From Chitinophagaceae bacterium (GTDB lineage Bacteria; Bacteroidota; Bacteroidia; Chitinophagales; Chitinophagaceae), in NCBI GenBank assembly GCA_947447815.1, contig CANFLJ010000071.1, positions 1 through 8,450 of the forward strand: a stretch of 8,450 nucleotides of DNA. Reading direction: 5' to 3'. The position numbers and the translations under genes are program-made. The stretch's first letter is position 1; each line of letters starts with the position of its first letter. Shown piece after piece: positions 1 to 6,397 of this stretch. The notes beneath the pieces are model-generated. The model was not told the DNA's origin and made no database searches. It saw only the letters and a list, made by a program, of their open reading frames with translations.

Positions 1-120
1 ATCTCAAATGGCTTATCGCCCAACACAGAAGGCTTATCGGCACTCGTAGATGACCAATACGCCAACATAAACAATCAAAAGGACATCATTATAGGCAAAT
101 CAACCAAAGTAATTGATTAA
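1..120 (+). CDS. 3' end of an unidentified gene (partial)
   Basis: The frame starting at base 1 is open for 39 codons and ends in TAA at 118-120. The other two plus frames hit stops near bases 47 and 49, and the minus frames I checked close early, so this is the only coding-compatible frame. The visible tail is hydrophilic, with residues such as GLSPNTEGLSALVDDQY, and ends in KSTKVID. It has no sorting domain, membrane helix or motif that I recognise, so no function is assigned. The gene converges on mgtA on the other strand. The start lies outside the window. Confidence 0.5.
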   Translation: MSNGLSPNTEGLSALVDDQYANINNQKDIIIGKSTKVID

Positions 121-306
121 AATGTAACCCCAGTTACTAATATGCAATAAACGTCATCTTTAAATTTTGAAACGCTACTTGTATTCCTCACCACTCACGT
201 GGTATTTATCACGACTCACGATAAATGTATTCCGTTAAACGAATTAAACGTTAAACGGATTAAAGGATTTCTTCCCCTCACGACCAAAAAACATTACTAT
301 CCCTAA
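121..306. other. convergent intergenic gap with small hairpins and short repeats
   Basis: This 186-bp gap lies between the ends of two convergent genes and has no convincing ORF. It contains two adjacent hairpins. ACCAC/GTGGT (190-194 with 199-203) has a TCAC loop. ATTTATC/GATAAAT (204-210 with 220-226) has a 9-nt loop. The sequence ACTCACG occurs in the first structure (193-199) and again in the second (214-220). Neither hairpin is followed by a T-run on either strand, so I do not call them intrinsic terminators, although they sit where one would expect termination. Confidence 0.5.
234..265. repeat. 16-bp tandem duplication of TTAAAC half-units
   Basis: GTTAAACGAATTAAAC (234-249) is followed directly by GTTAAACGGATTAAAG (250-265), which matches at 14 of 16 positions. 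TTAAA cores start at 235, 244, 251 and 260, spaced 9, 7 and 9 bp. It resembles the short degenerate arrays often seen between Bacteroidota genes; no function is evident. Confidence 0.7.
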
Positions 307-3012
307 TCACAGCCACTGATTGAATTTTTTAATAACCAGCGTTTTTACATATTGTGTTAGAAAACAGTAGGAAATTAGCATTCCTATTAACCAAGGGAAA
401 TAACTTAATGGAAGTGGTTGCAATTTTAAAACAGCTGCAAAAGGAGAAAACGGTATTGCTATACCAATAACCATGATAACAGATGTAAGTACAATTACAG
501 GGGTAGTAGCCCAACTCTGGAAGAAGGGAACTTTCCTGGTTCTGATCATGTGTACAATTAAAGTTTGCGATAATAAGCCTTCTATAAACCATCCGCTTTG
601 AAATAGGCTCTGATGTTCAGGACTATTCGCTTTGAAAAAGAAATACATCAAAGCAAAAGTTGCATAGTCGAATATAGAACTAATTGGTCCTATATATACC
701 ATGAACCGAGTAATGCCAGAAGCGTCCCATTTTTTAGGTTCTTCTATAAACTCCGCATCCATTCTGTCCCAGGGAATAGAAACCTGAGAGATGTCGTAGA
801 GCAGGTTTTGAACAAGTATCTGTACCGGCAGCATTGGCAAAAACGGAAGAAAGGCACTTGCTCCCAGCATACTGAACATATTGCCAAAGTTGCTGCTGGC
901 GGTCATCTTGATATACTTAATGATGTTGCCAAAAGTTCTTCTTCCATAAATCACCCCCTTACGCAATACCATTAAATCTTTTTCTAAAAGAATTATATCA
1001 GCGCTTTCTTTAGCGATATCTACTGCAGTATCTACACTAATGCCCACATCAGCATCTCTCAAAGCAGCTGCATCATTAATGCCATCTCCCATAAATCCAA
1101 CGGTGTGTCCCTTAAACTGCAATGTTTTTACTACTCTTGATTTTTGAACAGGACTTAGTTTAGCAAAGATGGATACTTCATCTATTTGTGATATTAGCAC
1201 TTCGTCGCTCATCAACTCCAGATCATTTCCTAATATTACCTTAGTATATGGTATCCCAACATCTCTACAAATTTTCTTAGTTACTACTTCATTGTCGCCG
1301 GTAAGTACCTTAAGGGTAATACCCAATTGTTGTAATGCTTCTATAGAAGTTTTAGCAGAAGGTTTTGCCGGATCAAGAAATCCTATGAACCCTGTTAAGG
1401 TCATGTTTTTTTCATCTTCTATGGAATAGGTCAGTGCTCTATCATCAAATTCTTTTATGGCTACTAGTAAAACCCGGAGTCCTTCTTTATTTAATTTCTT
1501 AGAAGTGCTGAGTATATTGGTTCTTACGGTTTCATCAATTGGGATAACCTTATCATTCTCTATGTGAAGTTCCTTATCTTCTCCAGGATCGAAAGCGTAG
1601 CTACATAAATCCAGCATTTCTTCTACTGCTCCCTTGCATATTAATAAGTGTTTGCCATTACGTTGTTTAAGAATTACACTCATTCTGCGGCGTTGAAAGT
1701 CAAACGGTATTTCATCTACTTTCTGATAATGTCCTTCTACGTTTAAGTAATCATGTATTTCGCCATGCTCTAACACTGCTACATCCAGTAAGTTCTTCAA
1801 GCCCGTTTGATGATAACTATTCAGGTAAGCCCATTTGAGTACTTCATCATCATCATCGCCAAAGATATTCAGGTGCCTTTCCAATACAATCTTGTCCATT
1901 GTTAAGGTGCCCGTTTTGTCGGTACAGAGTATATCCATTGCGCCAATATTCTGAATGGCATTTAATCTCTTTACAATCACTTTTCTTTTGCTCATGCTTA
2001 CAGCACCTTTTGCAAGGTTGGCCGTTACGATCATTGGCAGCATTTCTGGAGTAAGTCCTACTGCAACTGCAATAGCAAATAATAACGCTTCCCACCAATT
2101 GTGTTTTACCAATCCATTAATCAGAAAAACCAAGGGAACCATGATTAGCATAAACTTGATTAGTAAGTAGCTTACTTTATTTACCCCTTTGTCAAAACTG
2201 GTTTCTGCTCTTTTACCAATAATGGATTTACTGAGGGAACCAAAATAAGTATGGTTGCCTGTAGTAACAATCATAGCAATGGCAGAACCACTTACTACGT
2301 TTGTACCCATGAAACAAATATTATCCAGCTCCAAAGGCGATTTTACTTTAGCATCAGGGATGGGTAGGTTTCTTTTTTCTACTGGCATAGATTCGCCAGT
2401 AAGCATTGCCTGACTTACGAATAAATCCTTTGATTGAATTATTCTGCAATCTGCTGGTATCATATCTCCTGCTGATAAGAAAATAATATCTCCAGGAACT
2501 AATTCTTTGATGTCTATTTCCTTTTTGCCAATATCTTTTCTAAGAACGGTAGCAGTAGTTTTTACCATACTTTTCAATTGCTCGGCAGCCCTGTTGCTTC
2601 TATATTCCTGAAAGAACCGCATAAGGGAACTAATCATCACCATTACCCCTACTACAATTACCGTTTTATAATCTCTTTCGCCAGGTTTTGCAAGCCATAC
2701 ATCCAGAATGAAGGAAATAAGGGCAATGATTATCAATATACCAATAAAAGGATTGATGAATGCTTCAATCAGTTGTTTTATCCAGGAAGGAGCCTGCTCA
2801 TGATGAACTTCGTTTAATCCATTTTTCTCTAGCTTGTCTTCCACTTCTTCGGTAGATAAACCTTCTGAATTACTTTCGAAGGCCAGGAAAAAAGAAGTGT
2901 TGTCGCTACTACTTGCTGTCTTCAATAAATTAGCTGCATTTTCATCAATTCCGTTTGTAGTGGGTGTAAATGCAAACTTACTTTTGATACTATCTTTAAA
3001 TGATTGAACCAT
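307..3012 (-). CDS. mgtA: MgtA-type magnesium-importing P-type ATPase (P3B)
   Basis: This is a 901-residue inner-membrane pump, close to the ~900-residue length of enterobacterial MgtA. Family knowledge says such pumps couple ATP hydrolysis to Mg2+ uptake. Visible P-type features, in order, are: a first helix pair at about residues 83-134; the actuator-domain TGES at 205-208; a helix pair at about 282-332 with VGLTPEML (318-325), the MgtA version of the ion-site helix; the phosphorylation motif DKTGT with Asp365; KGA at 460-462 in the nucleotide domain; DPAKP at 547; TGDN at 571-574; MGDGINDAAAL at 641-651; and about six C-terminal helices (703-890). The stretch QNLLYDISQ (735-743) and the later GPISSIFD are typical of MgtA rather than Ca2+ or heavy-metal pumps. 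No key residue is missing. The ATG lies 3 bp after the stop of the small membrane-protein gene, so the two are almost certainly cotranscribed. Confidence 0.94.
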   Translation of the reverse strand: MVQSFKDSIKSKFAFTPTTNGIDENAANLLKTASSSDNTSFFLAFESNSEGLSTEEVEDKLEKNGLNEVHHEQAPSWIKQLIEAFINPFIGILIIIALISFILDVWLAKPGERDYKTVIVVGVMVMISSLMRFFQEYRSNRAAEQLKSMVKTTATVLRKDIGKKEIDIKELVPGDIIFLSAGDMIPADCRIIQSKDLFVSQAMLTGESMPVEKRNLPIPDAKVKSPLELDNICFMGTNVVSGSAIAMIVTTGNHTYFGSLSKSIIGKRAETSFDKGVNKVSYLLIKFMLIMVPLVFLINGLVKHNWWEALLFAIAVAVGLTPEMLPMIVTANLAKGAVSMSKRKVIVKRLNAIQNIGAMDILCTDKTGTLTMDKIVLERHLNIFGDDDDEVLKWAYLNSYHQTGLKNLLDVAVLEHGEIHDYLNVEGHYQKVDEIPFDFQRRRMSVILKQRNGKHLLICKGAVEEMLDLCSYAFDPGEDKELHIENDKVIPIDETVRTNILSTSKKLNKEGLRVLLVAIKEFDDRALTYSIEDEKNMTLTGFIGFLDPAKPSAKTSIEALQQLGITLKVLTGDNEVVTKKICRDVGIPYTKVILGNDLELMSDEVLISQIDEVSIFAKLSPVQKSRVVKTLQFKGHTVGFMGDGINDAAALRDADVGISVDTAVDIAKESADIILLEKDLMVLRKGVIYGRRTFGNIIKYIKMTASSNFGNMFSMLGASAFLPFLPMLPVQILVQNLLYDISQVSIPWDRMDAEFIEEPKKWDASGITRFMVYIGPISSIFDYATFALMYFFFKANSPEHQSLFQSGWFIEGLLSQTLIVHMIRTRKVPFFQSWATTPVIVLTSVIMVIGIAIPFSPFAAVLKLQPLPLSYFPWLIGMLISYCFLTQYVKTLVIKKFNQWL

Positions 3013-3015
3013 TTT

Positions 3016-3213
3016 CTATTTGTTCTTAGGAAGATTATTGAATTTAAACCAGAGTAATAAAGCTGCAATCAGGGTAATGCAGGTTGCCAGAATGTAGAAC
3101 ATTGGAATATCGTTATTCGCAGGATGTTTAAACCAGGTAATAGTAAGATCTATCAGCACTACAATAGTAAGGATTAATGAAATAGTAATTAGCCAGTGTT
3201 TTATACGTTTCAT
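3016..3213 (-). CDS. small two-helix membrane protein upstream of mgtA
   Basis: The 65-residue product begins MKRIKHW, has a hydrophobic helix at about residues 7-27, a short polar loop (KHPANNDIP), a second helix at about 38-57 and a Lys/Asn-rich tail. I chose the ATG at 3211-3213. The frame stays open upstream to a TTG at 3264, but that would add 17 polar residues and lacks an ATG. The stop (TAG, 3016-3018) is only 3 bp before the mgtA ATG, which implies one transcript and probable translational coupling. No family is recognised. Position and topology suggest a small partner or modulator of the pump, as enterobacterial MgtS and MgtR are for Mg2+ transporters. That is an analogy only; no sequence similarity is claimed. 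Confidence 0.75.
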   Translation of the reverse strand: MKRIKHWLITISLILTIVVLIDLTITWFKHPANNDIPMFYILATCITLIAALLLWFKFNNLPKNK

Positions 3214-3311
3214 GTTGCAGTATATTTTGTTTTTTGTTGATCTTAATCTATAAAATAAATTCAACTAAAAGATAGAAGAACAGACTATAATGTAGACTTT
3301 TTACAAAGCTG

Positions 3312-3319
3312 CAAAGTTA
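3312..3319 (-). promoter_or_regulatory. -7 promoter element for the small membrane protein-mgtA operon
   Basis: On the minus strand the sequence reads TAACTTTG followed by C, an exact match to the Bacteroidota -7 consensus TAnnTTTG. No TTG lies at the expected -33 distance, so the promoter is supported by one element only. The start would be near 3305, giving a leader of about 90 nt. Confidence 0.5.
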
Positions 3320-3345
3320 GATTTAAGTAGTAAGGAGTGTTAGTG

Positions 3346-3374
3346 TTGTTGATGTAAAAAGCAGTTTATTTTTG
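3346..3374 (+). promoter_or_regulatory. promoter of the ruvX-def operon
   Basis: TATTTTTG at 3367-3374 matches the Bacteroidota -7 consensus TAnnTTTG. A TTG at 3346-3348 lies 18 bp upstream (a second TTG follows at 3349-3351), which suits the -33 element. Transcription would start near 3381, leaving a leader of about 190 nt before ruvX that contains the 15-codon ORF at 3415. Confidence 0.55.
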
Positions 3375-3414
3375 CAACCTTCATTCATTAATTATTTATT
3401 TTAAGGAGATATTA

Positions 3415-3462
3415 ATGCTAATAATGACTGTTGTCATTTTTTTGTTGAAAGATATTACTTAG
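3415..3462 (+). CDS. possible 15-codon leader peptide upstream of ruvX
   Basis: ATG at 3415-3417 opens a 15-codon frame, MLIMTVVIFLLKDIT, ending in TAG at 3460-3462. It is preceded by AAGGAG (3403-3408) with a 6-nt gap, the only classical Shine-Dalgarno I noticed before any gene in this window. The peptide is short and hydrophobic. The ORF overlaps a hairpin with a T-run, a layout seen in transcription attenuators. The chance of a random ORF this short is high, so the evidence rests on the Shine-Dalgarno and the overlap. Confidence 0.25.
   Translation: MLIMTVVIFLLKDIT
3423..3443 (+). terminator. weak terminator- or attenuator-like hairpin in the ruvX leader
   Basis: AATGAC (3423-3428) pairs with GTCATT (3433-3438) around a TGTT loop, and seven T residues run from 3437 to 3443. 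The stem is only 6 bp with two G-C pairs, so it would be inefficient alone. It lies within the leader ORF, between the putative promoter and ruvX. Confidence 0.3.
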
Positions 3463-3569
3463 TGCGTTTTTTTAGTGATTGATTAAATTGAAAATGGAGG
3501 TACAGACATTATACCTGTTAACTTAGCGGTTTATTAAGTGCTTTAAGTCAGTGAAATAGTAAGAATAAT

Positions 3570-3983
3570 ATGGCGAGAATAATATGTATAGATTACGGCG
3601 GGAAAAGGACTGGTTTGGCAGTAACTGATCCATTGAAAATTATAGCTACTGCTCTTACTACAGTGGAAACAAAAGAATTGATCCCTTTTCTGAAGAAATA
3701 TTTTCAACAAGAAGCAGTAGAGTTGATACTGATAGGAGAACCATATAGTCTGGATGGTTCCGATACCCATGCTACTCCATTGGTAAGAGCGGCTATAATT
3801 CAACTGCAGAAAGAGTTTCCCGGCATTCCATTAAAGACGGTAGATGAAACTTTTTCTTCTAAAATGGCCTCCAAAGCAATGGTGGAAATGGGTATGAAAA
3901 AGAAAGACAGGCAGAACAAGGGAAATATAGATAAAATAGCCGCAGCAATTATGTTGCAAGATTATCTGCAGTCAACTTCCTAA
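3570..3983 (+). CDS. ruvX: RuvX/YqgF family putative Holliday junction resolvase / rRNA-processing nuclease
   Basis: The 137-residue protein has the usual YqgF length and an RNase H-like fold signature. It shows ICIDYGGKRTGLAV (residues 5-18, catalytic Asp8), ILIGEP (53-58) followed by LDGS, VDETFSS (91-97, acidic residue of the DER/DET motif) and KGNIDKIAAAIMLQ (117-130, Asp121). Family members are cytoplasmic. They have been assigned to Holliday junction resolution and, in E. coli, to 5' maturation of 16S rRNA; the sequence does not say which applies here. IGEP replaces the more common GLP, a variation that leaves the acidic residues intact. It is the first gene of an apparent operon with def, 33 bp downstream. 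The ATG at 3570 gives the expected N-terminus directly before the first strand. Confidence 0.9.
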   Translation: MARIICIDYGGKRTGLAVTDPLKIIATALTTVETKELIPFLKKYFQQEAVELILIGEPYSLDGSDTHATPLVRAAIIQLQKEFPGIPLKTVDETFSSKMASKAMVEMGMKKKDRQNKGNIDKIAAAIMLQDYLQSTS

Positions 3984-4016
3984 ATTTGCAGCTCAATATA
4001 TAAGTTTAGCAGTAAT

Positions 4017-4595
4017 ATGATATTACCAATAGTAGCATACGGAGCAGCAGTTTTAAGAAAGAAAGCACAAGACATTAGTAGTGATTATCCCAATTTGAAA
4101 AAGTTGATTGAAGATATGTGGGAGACTGTTTACGAGAGTAGTGGGGTAGGTTTGGCAGCTCCTCAGATAAACAAAGATATCCGCCTTTTTATTGTAGATA
4201 GTAAAGTAATATTCGAGCATCTCGACAAAGAAGAGGAGGGTAGCTATCCTGATGCACCTGGTATAAAGAGAACATTTATCAATGCAAAGATTCTGGAGTA
4301 TAAAGACGAGGAATGGGCATATAACGAAGGATGTTTAAGTATCCCTAAGATCAGAGAAGATGTATATCGTCCGGAAACCATAGTAATGGAATACCTGGAT
4401 GAAAACTTCGTAAAACATACCGAAACCTTTAATGGTATTACTGCAAGAGTCATTCAGCACGAATACGATCATATAGAAGGTAAATTGTTTATCGATTACC
4501 TAAAACCATTCAAAAGAAAATTGCTGGGTGGCAAACTAAATGATATCGTAAAAGGCAAAGTAAGAGTTGATTACAAAATGATATTTGTAAAATGA
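4017..4595 (+). CDS. def: peptide deformylase
   Basis: This enzyme removes the formyl group from the N-terminal methionine of nascent proteins in the cytoplasm, using a metal bound by one Cys and two His. All three family motifs are intact: GVGLAAPQ (43-50), EGCLS with metal ligand Cys106 (104-108), and QHEYDH with His148, catalytic Glu149 and His152 (147-152). At 192 residues it is longer than E. coli Def (169) because of an acidic insertion at about residues 63-90 between the first two motifs and an extended basic C-terminus. The ATG gives the expected MILPIVAYG start. It follows ruvX by 33 bp, and its TGA overlaps the ATG of the next gene as ATGA (4592-4595). Confidence 0.97.
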   Translation: MILPIVAYGAAVLRKKAQDISSDYPNLKKLIEDMWETVYESSGVGLAAPQINKDIRLFIVDSKVIFEHLDKEEEGSYPDAPGIKRTFINAKILEYKDEEWAYNEGCLSIPKIREDVYRPETIVMEYLDENFVKHTETFNGITARVIQHEYDHIEGKLFIDYLKPFKRKLLGGKLNDIVKGKVRVDYKMIFVK

Positions 4596-5530
4596 GAATA
4601 GTAACCGCCATATTTTTATCGGTGGTACTTAATATTAGCATCCTTCATGCTCAGGATAGTACAGTTACAGTAGAAAAGAAAGTGATAGCTTTATCGGATG
4701 TGGTCATCAGATCTCATTTCGATTATAAAGTACTGATTCATCAGATTATTAATGATACTACTTTCTACAAAGCTTTTCGCAACCTTAGAGTATTAAATTA
4801 CGAGTCGTTGAATTCCATATTAATGTATGGTAAAAAGGATCGTATTACAGCTAGTTTAAATAGCAAAACAAGGCAGATAAGAAAAGACGGTTGTAGAACC
4901 ATGGAAGTGCTGGAGGAACAAGTAGCTGGAGATTTTTACAATGCAAATCATGATTATAATTATATAACTGCCGAGCTATATGCTTCTTTGTTCTTTACTA
5001 AAGGAAAGATATGCAATGAGTCTAATATTGTAAAAGGCATAACTTTCGATCCTGGGAGTAAACAAGGTACAGAAAAACATAAAGAGCAATTAAAGATGTT
5101 GTTCTTCAATCCTGGCAAAAAGATTCCTGCCATTCCATTTATCGGCAATAAACTAGACCTGTACGACGAAAGTGCAGCCAGTAAGTATGATTACAAGCTA
5201 GATGCTAAAGATTATAAGGGCAAGTATTGTTATACTTTTAGTATCGTTCCTAAGAGTAGTTTATGGTTTTTTAGAAAGAGTGGAATTGTAGTAGATGAGA
5301 TGACTACTTATTTTGATGCTGCTACACTGGAAGTGCTTTACCGAAAATATACGCTTAGTTACCATGCAGGAGTGTATAGCTTTGATGTAGATATGGAGGT
5401 GGAAATGACCAGAATACAAGATTTGCTGGTTCCTGCTATTATTAGATATAAAGGGGAATGGAATGTAATATTTAAGAAAAAAGAGAAGGGCGCTTTTACA
5501 GCTTCTTTATTTAACTTTAGAAAGGAATAA
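4592..5530 (+). CDS. exported protein of unknown function
   Basis: The 312-residue product starts with a clear Sec signal peptide: a short basic start, a hydrophobic core at residues 4-18, and a likely cleavage site after HA (19-20). There is no lipobox Cys and no C-terminal T9SS domain, so periplasmic or outer-membrane-associated location is inferred. The mature part alternates short charged and aromatic strands, notably in the last third (FDAATLEVLYRKYTLSYH, 241-258, and WNVIFKKKEKGAFTASLF, 290-307). This resembles the beta-rich LolA/RseB-like fold, but it is only a weak impression. I recognise no catalytic motif or named family. The ATG overlaps the def stop by 4 bp, so translation is probably coupled to def. 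No terminator is evident downstream. Confidence 0.85.
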   Translation: MRIVTAIFLSVVLNISILHAQDSTVTVEKKVIALSDVVIRSHFDYKVLIHQIINDTTFYKAFRNLRVLNYESLNSILMYGKKDRITASLNSKTRQIRKDGCRTMEVLEEQVAGDFYNANHDYNYITAELYASLFFTKGKICNESNIVKGITFDPGSKQGTEKHKEQLKMLFFNPGKKIPAIPFIGNKLDLYDESAASKYDYKLDAKDYKGKYCYTFSIVPKSSLWFFRKSGIVVDEMTTYFDAATLEVLYRKYTLSYHAGVYSFDVDMEVEMTRIQDLLVPAIIRYKGEWNVIFKKKEKGAFTASLFNFRKE

Positions 5531-5583
5531 GGATTGGCAACATGTTAAATATTCATAAATAATAGGGCGGAATAAAAAATAAA
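5531..5583. other. short AT-rich gap with no terminator seen
   Basis: Between the stop of the exported-protein gene and the putative promoter of the first RRM gene there is no GC-rich hairpin with a T-run. Read-through from the ruvX-def operon into the RRM gene is therefore possible. Confidence 0.4.
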
Positions 5584-5615
5584 TTGCTTCATACCGATAT
5601 TAACTCGTAATCTTG
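5584..5615 (+). promoter_or_regulatory. candidate promoter of the first RRM gene
   Basis: TTGC at 5584-5587 and TAATCTTG at 5608-5615 are 21 bp apart (TTG to TA), within the range known for Bacteroidota -33/-7 elements. The -7 differs from TAnnTTTG at one base. The same pair recurs at 6368 and 6390 before the second RRM gene, which raises confidence. Confidence 0.45.
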
Positions 5616-5739
5616 CATTGTTAATTTGAGTTCTAAAGCATTTTGTATCGATATTTATTCTGCTACGCATTTTCTGCTAATAGTTAGTTTCACTACTCTG
5701 CTCAGCCTCAAGTATTTTTAATTATTTATTTTTTTTAAC
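5616..5739 (+). promoter_or_regulatory. conserved 5' leader of the first RRM gene
   Basis: This non-coding stretch is about 80% identical by eye to 6398-6521 before the paralogous gene, and the -7 element to ATG distance is 132 bp in both. Shared features are the palindrome TATCGATA (5646-5653), three CTGCT boxes (5660, 5674, 5698) and a possible closing stem TTGAG (5626-5630) with CTCAA (5707-5711). It has no Shine-Dalgarno; the ATG follows a T/A-rich tract. Conservation beyond the promoter suggests a regulatory leader RNA. Chlorobi-RRM, a known structured RNA upstream of RRM genes in Chlorobi, is a precedent for the idea, not an identification. Confidence 0.5.
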
Positions 5740-6069
5740 ATGAACATTTATGTTTCAAACTTAAGCTTCAACGTACAAGATGAAGACTTAAAAGATTATT
5801 TTTCTGAGTATGGAGATGTGACTTCTTCTAAAGTTATTATTGACAAATTCACTAACAAAAGCAAAGGATTTGCATTTGTTGAAATGTCTGACGATGCAGC
5901 TGCATCTAAAGCAATTCAAGAGTTGAATGGTGCAATGGTAGATGGTCGTGCACTTCGTGTAAGCGAAGCTAGACCTAGAGAAGAAAGACCAAGCAACGGT
6001 GGCGGTGGCTACGGTGGCGGAAACAGAAGCGGCGGCGGCGGCGGTTACCAAAAAACAAATCGTTGGTAG
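5740..6069 (+). CDS. RRM RNA-binding protein with glycine-rich tail (copy 1)
   Basis: The 109-residue protein has one RNA recognition motif at about residues 1-80 and a Gly/Arg/Asn-rich tail (86-109). RNP2 is IYVSNL (3-8) and RNP1 is KGFAFVEM (42-49), with the aromatic residues that stack on RNA bases in place (Tyr4, Phe44, Phe46). Such single-RRM proteins are known in Bacteroidota and cyanobacteria as cytoplasmic RNA binders or chaperones, in cyanobacteria often cold-induced. The target RNAs cannot be read from the sequence. It is about 74% identical over the first 85 residues to copy 2 at 6522. The tail is encoded partly by a GGC/GGT run near 6030-6045 that could vary in length by slippage. 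Confidence 0.93.
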   Translation: MNIYVSNLSFNVQDEDLKDYFSEYGDVTSSKVIIDKFTNKSKGFAFVEMSDDAAASKAIQELNGAMVDGRALRVSEARPREERPSNGGGGYGGGNRSGGGGGYQKTNRW

Positions 6070-6088
6070 TCTTCGACTAAAACTTTTT

Positions 6089-6126
6089 AAGAAGGAGTGC
6101 AAGCAATTGCACTCCTTCTTTGTTTT
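6089..6126 (+). terminator. intrinsic terminator of the first RRM gene
   Basis: A perfect 14-bp stem (6089-6102 with 6107-6120) with a GCAA tetraloop begins 20 bp after the stop codon and is followed by TTTGTTTT. The stem centre GTGCAA/TTGCAC is shared with the terminator of copy 2. Confidence 0.92.
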
Positions 6127-6157
6127 ATGTCTCTATTGCAAATTCTGGGTTAAACTA

Positions 6158-6323
6158 AGAAGCTGATTGAGTTTATTGTTTAGAATTGATTATTGCGATT
6201 ATCTGGAGCGAAACACGGCAGATTTTGCAGCTTTAGTCGGATGCTAAAGCGAAAAATCTAACAAAGTTGCAGCCCAGATAGCGCACTATAAGGAATATCA
6301 AATAATTAACTCAAACAGCTTCT
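6158..6323. repeat. 166-bp nested inverted repeat between the two RRM genes
   Basis: The left arm 6158-6181 (starting AGAAGCTGATTGAG) pairs with the right arm 6300-6323 (ending CTCAAACAGCTTCT). Of 24 positions, 21 are Watson-Crick, one is G-T and two mismatch (6166/6315 and 6174/6307). The arms bracket a second structured element at 6195-6284. Immediately outside are TAAACTA (6151-6157) and TAAACGA (6323-6329), a possible imperfect target duplication, though the second overlaps the arm by one base. No ORF lies inside, so this could be a MITE-like element, a palindromic repeat or a long RNA hairpin. Confidence 0.7.
6195..6284 (+). ncRNA. candidate structured RNA with three nested stems
   Basis: Inside the larger inverted repeat, TATCTGG (6200-6206) pairs with CCAGATA (6274-6280), AGATTTT (6220-6226) with AAAATCT (6253-6259), and GCTTTAG (6230-6236) with CTAAAGC (6244-6250) around a 7-nt loop. 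GCG/CGC (6195-6197 with 6282-6284) may close the base. AGCG follows the left outer stem arm, and another AGCG overlaps the end of the right arm. This arrangement resembles intergenic hairpin elements I recall from Bacteroidota genomes, perhaps the flavo-1 motif, but I cannot verify that. The strand is not determined by the symmetric pairing; plus is assumed from the neighbours. Confidence 0.45.
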
Positions 6324-6367
6324 AAACGAGTATTTATTTATTTTTCTGATATTCTTTTAAATAAAAC

Positions 6368-6397
6368 TTGCGTTACGGGATTTTAAGTGTAATCTTA
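6368..6397 (+). promoter_or_regulatory. candidate promoter of the second RRM gene
   Basis: TTG (6368-6370) and TAATCTTA (6390-6397) are separated by 19 bp, repeating the arrangement before copy 1. The -7 is imperfect, with two mismatches in the TTTG half. Confidence 0.4.

Larger units (their letters stand above)
3214..3569. other. divergent regulatory region between the mgtA and ruvX operons
   Basis: This 356-bp region separates two divergent transcription units. It holds a -7-type element for each strand (3312-3319 minus, 3367-3374 plus), a short leader ORF on the plus strand (3415-3462) and a hairpin with a T-run inside that ORF. From about 3463 to 3569 I see only AT-rich sequence and no conserved element. 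On the minus strand the predicted leader of about 90 nt before the small membrane-protein gene shows no obvious Mg2+ riboswitch fold. Confidence 0.6.

Noticed and set aside
613..975. 120-codon plus-strand frame opposite mgtA
   Set aside because: It lies wholly inside the antisense of a well-supported P-type ATPase, has a low-complexity product and no recognisable domain. Other frames over mgtA (such as 329-592, 1169-1429, 1853-2098, 1955-2170, 2578-2817) were dropped for the same reason.
3214..3264. TTG-initiated N-terminal extension of the small membrane protein
   Set aside because: It adds 17 polar residues before the first helix and starts from TTG. The ATG at 3211-3213 gives a compact two-helix protein.
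3214..3311. Mg2+ riboswitch (M-box or mgtA-type leader) before the mgtA operon
   Set aside because: The leader is only about 90 nt, AT-rich and shows no strong stem, so there is nothing to support a known Mg2+ sensor fold.
3493..3525. 10-codon ORF (MEVQTLYLLT) nearer to ruvX
   Set aside because: It has no ribosome binding site and its length is within chance expectation.
6010..6050. GGC/GGT run as a microsatellite or CRISPR-like repeat
   Set aside because: It is in frame and encodes the glycine-rich tail expected of this RRM family.
5788..6102. 104-codon minus-strand frame over the first RRM gene
   Set aside because: The RRM motifs on the plus strand are unambiguous. The antisense product is an Ala/Ser/Val-rich shadow of the glycine codons, and the frame runs into the terminator.
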